24,402 bases of DNA. It comes from CAZCZR01 sp964503455. GTDB taxonomy: Bacteria > Bacillota > Clostridia > UBA1381. Positions 24,283 through 24,402 of this stretch are shown piece by piece (the stretch's first letter is position 1; every line of letters begins with the position of its first letter). The translations under genes were made by a program, and so were the position numbers. The stretch is taken from NCBI GenBank assembly GCA_964503455.1, contig CAZCZR010000017.1:1-24402 (forward strand), written 5' to 3'. The notes below the pieces were generated by a model. That model made no database searches and was not told where the DNA came from. It saw only the letters and a list, made by a program, of their open reading frames with translations.

Positions 24283-24328
24283 AAGGAGCTGTTTGAAAAT
24301 GACTTTTTAACAGCTCCTTCTTTTTTTG
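24283..24328 (+). terminator. Strong Rho-independent terminator
   Basis: AAGGAGCTGTT (24283-24293) pairs perfectly with AACAGCTCCTT (24309-24319). Further AAAA/TTTT pairing lies inside the loop, and a C plus seven T residues follow (24320-24327). No gene ends just before it, so it may end a transcript containing the structured element at 24170-24251. The remaining bases to 24402 show no gene start. Confidence 0.85.
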
Positions 24329-24402
24329 CCCGCAAGCGCTCATTAAGGCTCACATATTAAAAAGTTCTTGTGCATAATATATAAAAATATTGGAAGAATA
24401 TT

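Overview
The window looks like a chromosomal segment of an anaerobic Firmicute of class Clostridia, probably an uncultured gut lineage. This is inference from gene content. Supporting signs are a CIRCE operator in front of an Hsp20 gene, near-consensus sigma-A promoters (TTGACA-17-TATAAT type), AGGAGG-type ribosome binding sites, HD-GYP sensors, a copper-amine-oxidase-type stalk protein and several carbohydrate-active enzymes. No rRNA, tRNA, CRISPR array, transposase or phage gene was seen.

Layout. (1) 1-242: the 5' end of a minus-strand Hsp20 gene, with a perfect-spacing sigma-A promoter overlapped by a CIRCE element. (2) 243-1100: mostly non-coding, with one small DUF6514-like protein followed by stacked inverted repeats and a terminator. 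(3) 1141-5010: a promoter, a large secreted heparinase II/III-type polysaccharide lyase with an embedded DNRLRE/CBM96-like module, and a membrane-anchored ComEA-like helix-hairpin-helix protein. A bidirectional terminator closes this part. (4) 5024-8094 (minus): two adjacent paralogous membrane HD-GYP proteins from a strong promoter. One keeps the c-di-GMP phosphodiesterase motifs and the other has lost the HD histidine. (5) 8143-19056 (minus): a nine-gene exopolysaccharide operon. In order of transcription it encodes an O-antigen ligase/polymerase-type protein, two paralogous Wzz-like chain-length proteins, a membrane metallophosphoesterase, a GT4 glycosyltransferase, two GT2 glycosyltransferases identical at the nucleotide level, a Wzx-type flippase and a polysaccharide pyruvyl transferase. 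(6) 19217-22674 (plus): a divergently transcribed cytoplasmic GH78 alpha-L-rhamnosidase. (7) 22771-24015: a small XRE-like regulator and a secreted stalk/NPCBM protein. (8) 24016-24402: no gene, but a perfect 28-bp palindrome, a compact three-way-junction element and a strong terminator.

How the genes may work together. The GT2 and GT4 enzymes would build a lipid-linked repeat unit, the flippase would export it, the Wzy-like protein and the Wzz pair would polymerise it to a set length, and the pyruvyl transferase would add an acidic decoration. The initiating sugar-phosphate transferase, nucleotide-sugar genes and a BY-kinase are not in the window and must lie elsewhere. The HD-GYP pair directly downstream suggests, but does not prove, a c-di-GMP link to the polymer.

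The most striking features are tandem pairs of different apparent age: the identical GT2 pair, whose identity stops at the gene edges, the diverged Wzz pair, and the HD-GYP pair with one degenerate member. The structured element near the right end is the best candidate for an undescribed RNA or repeat family.
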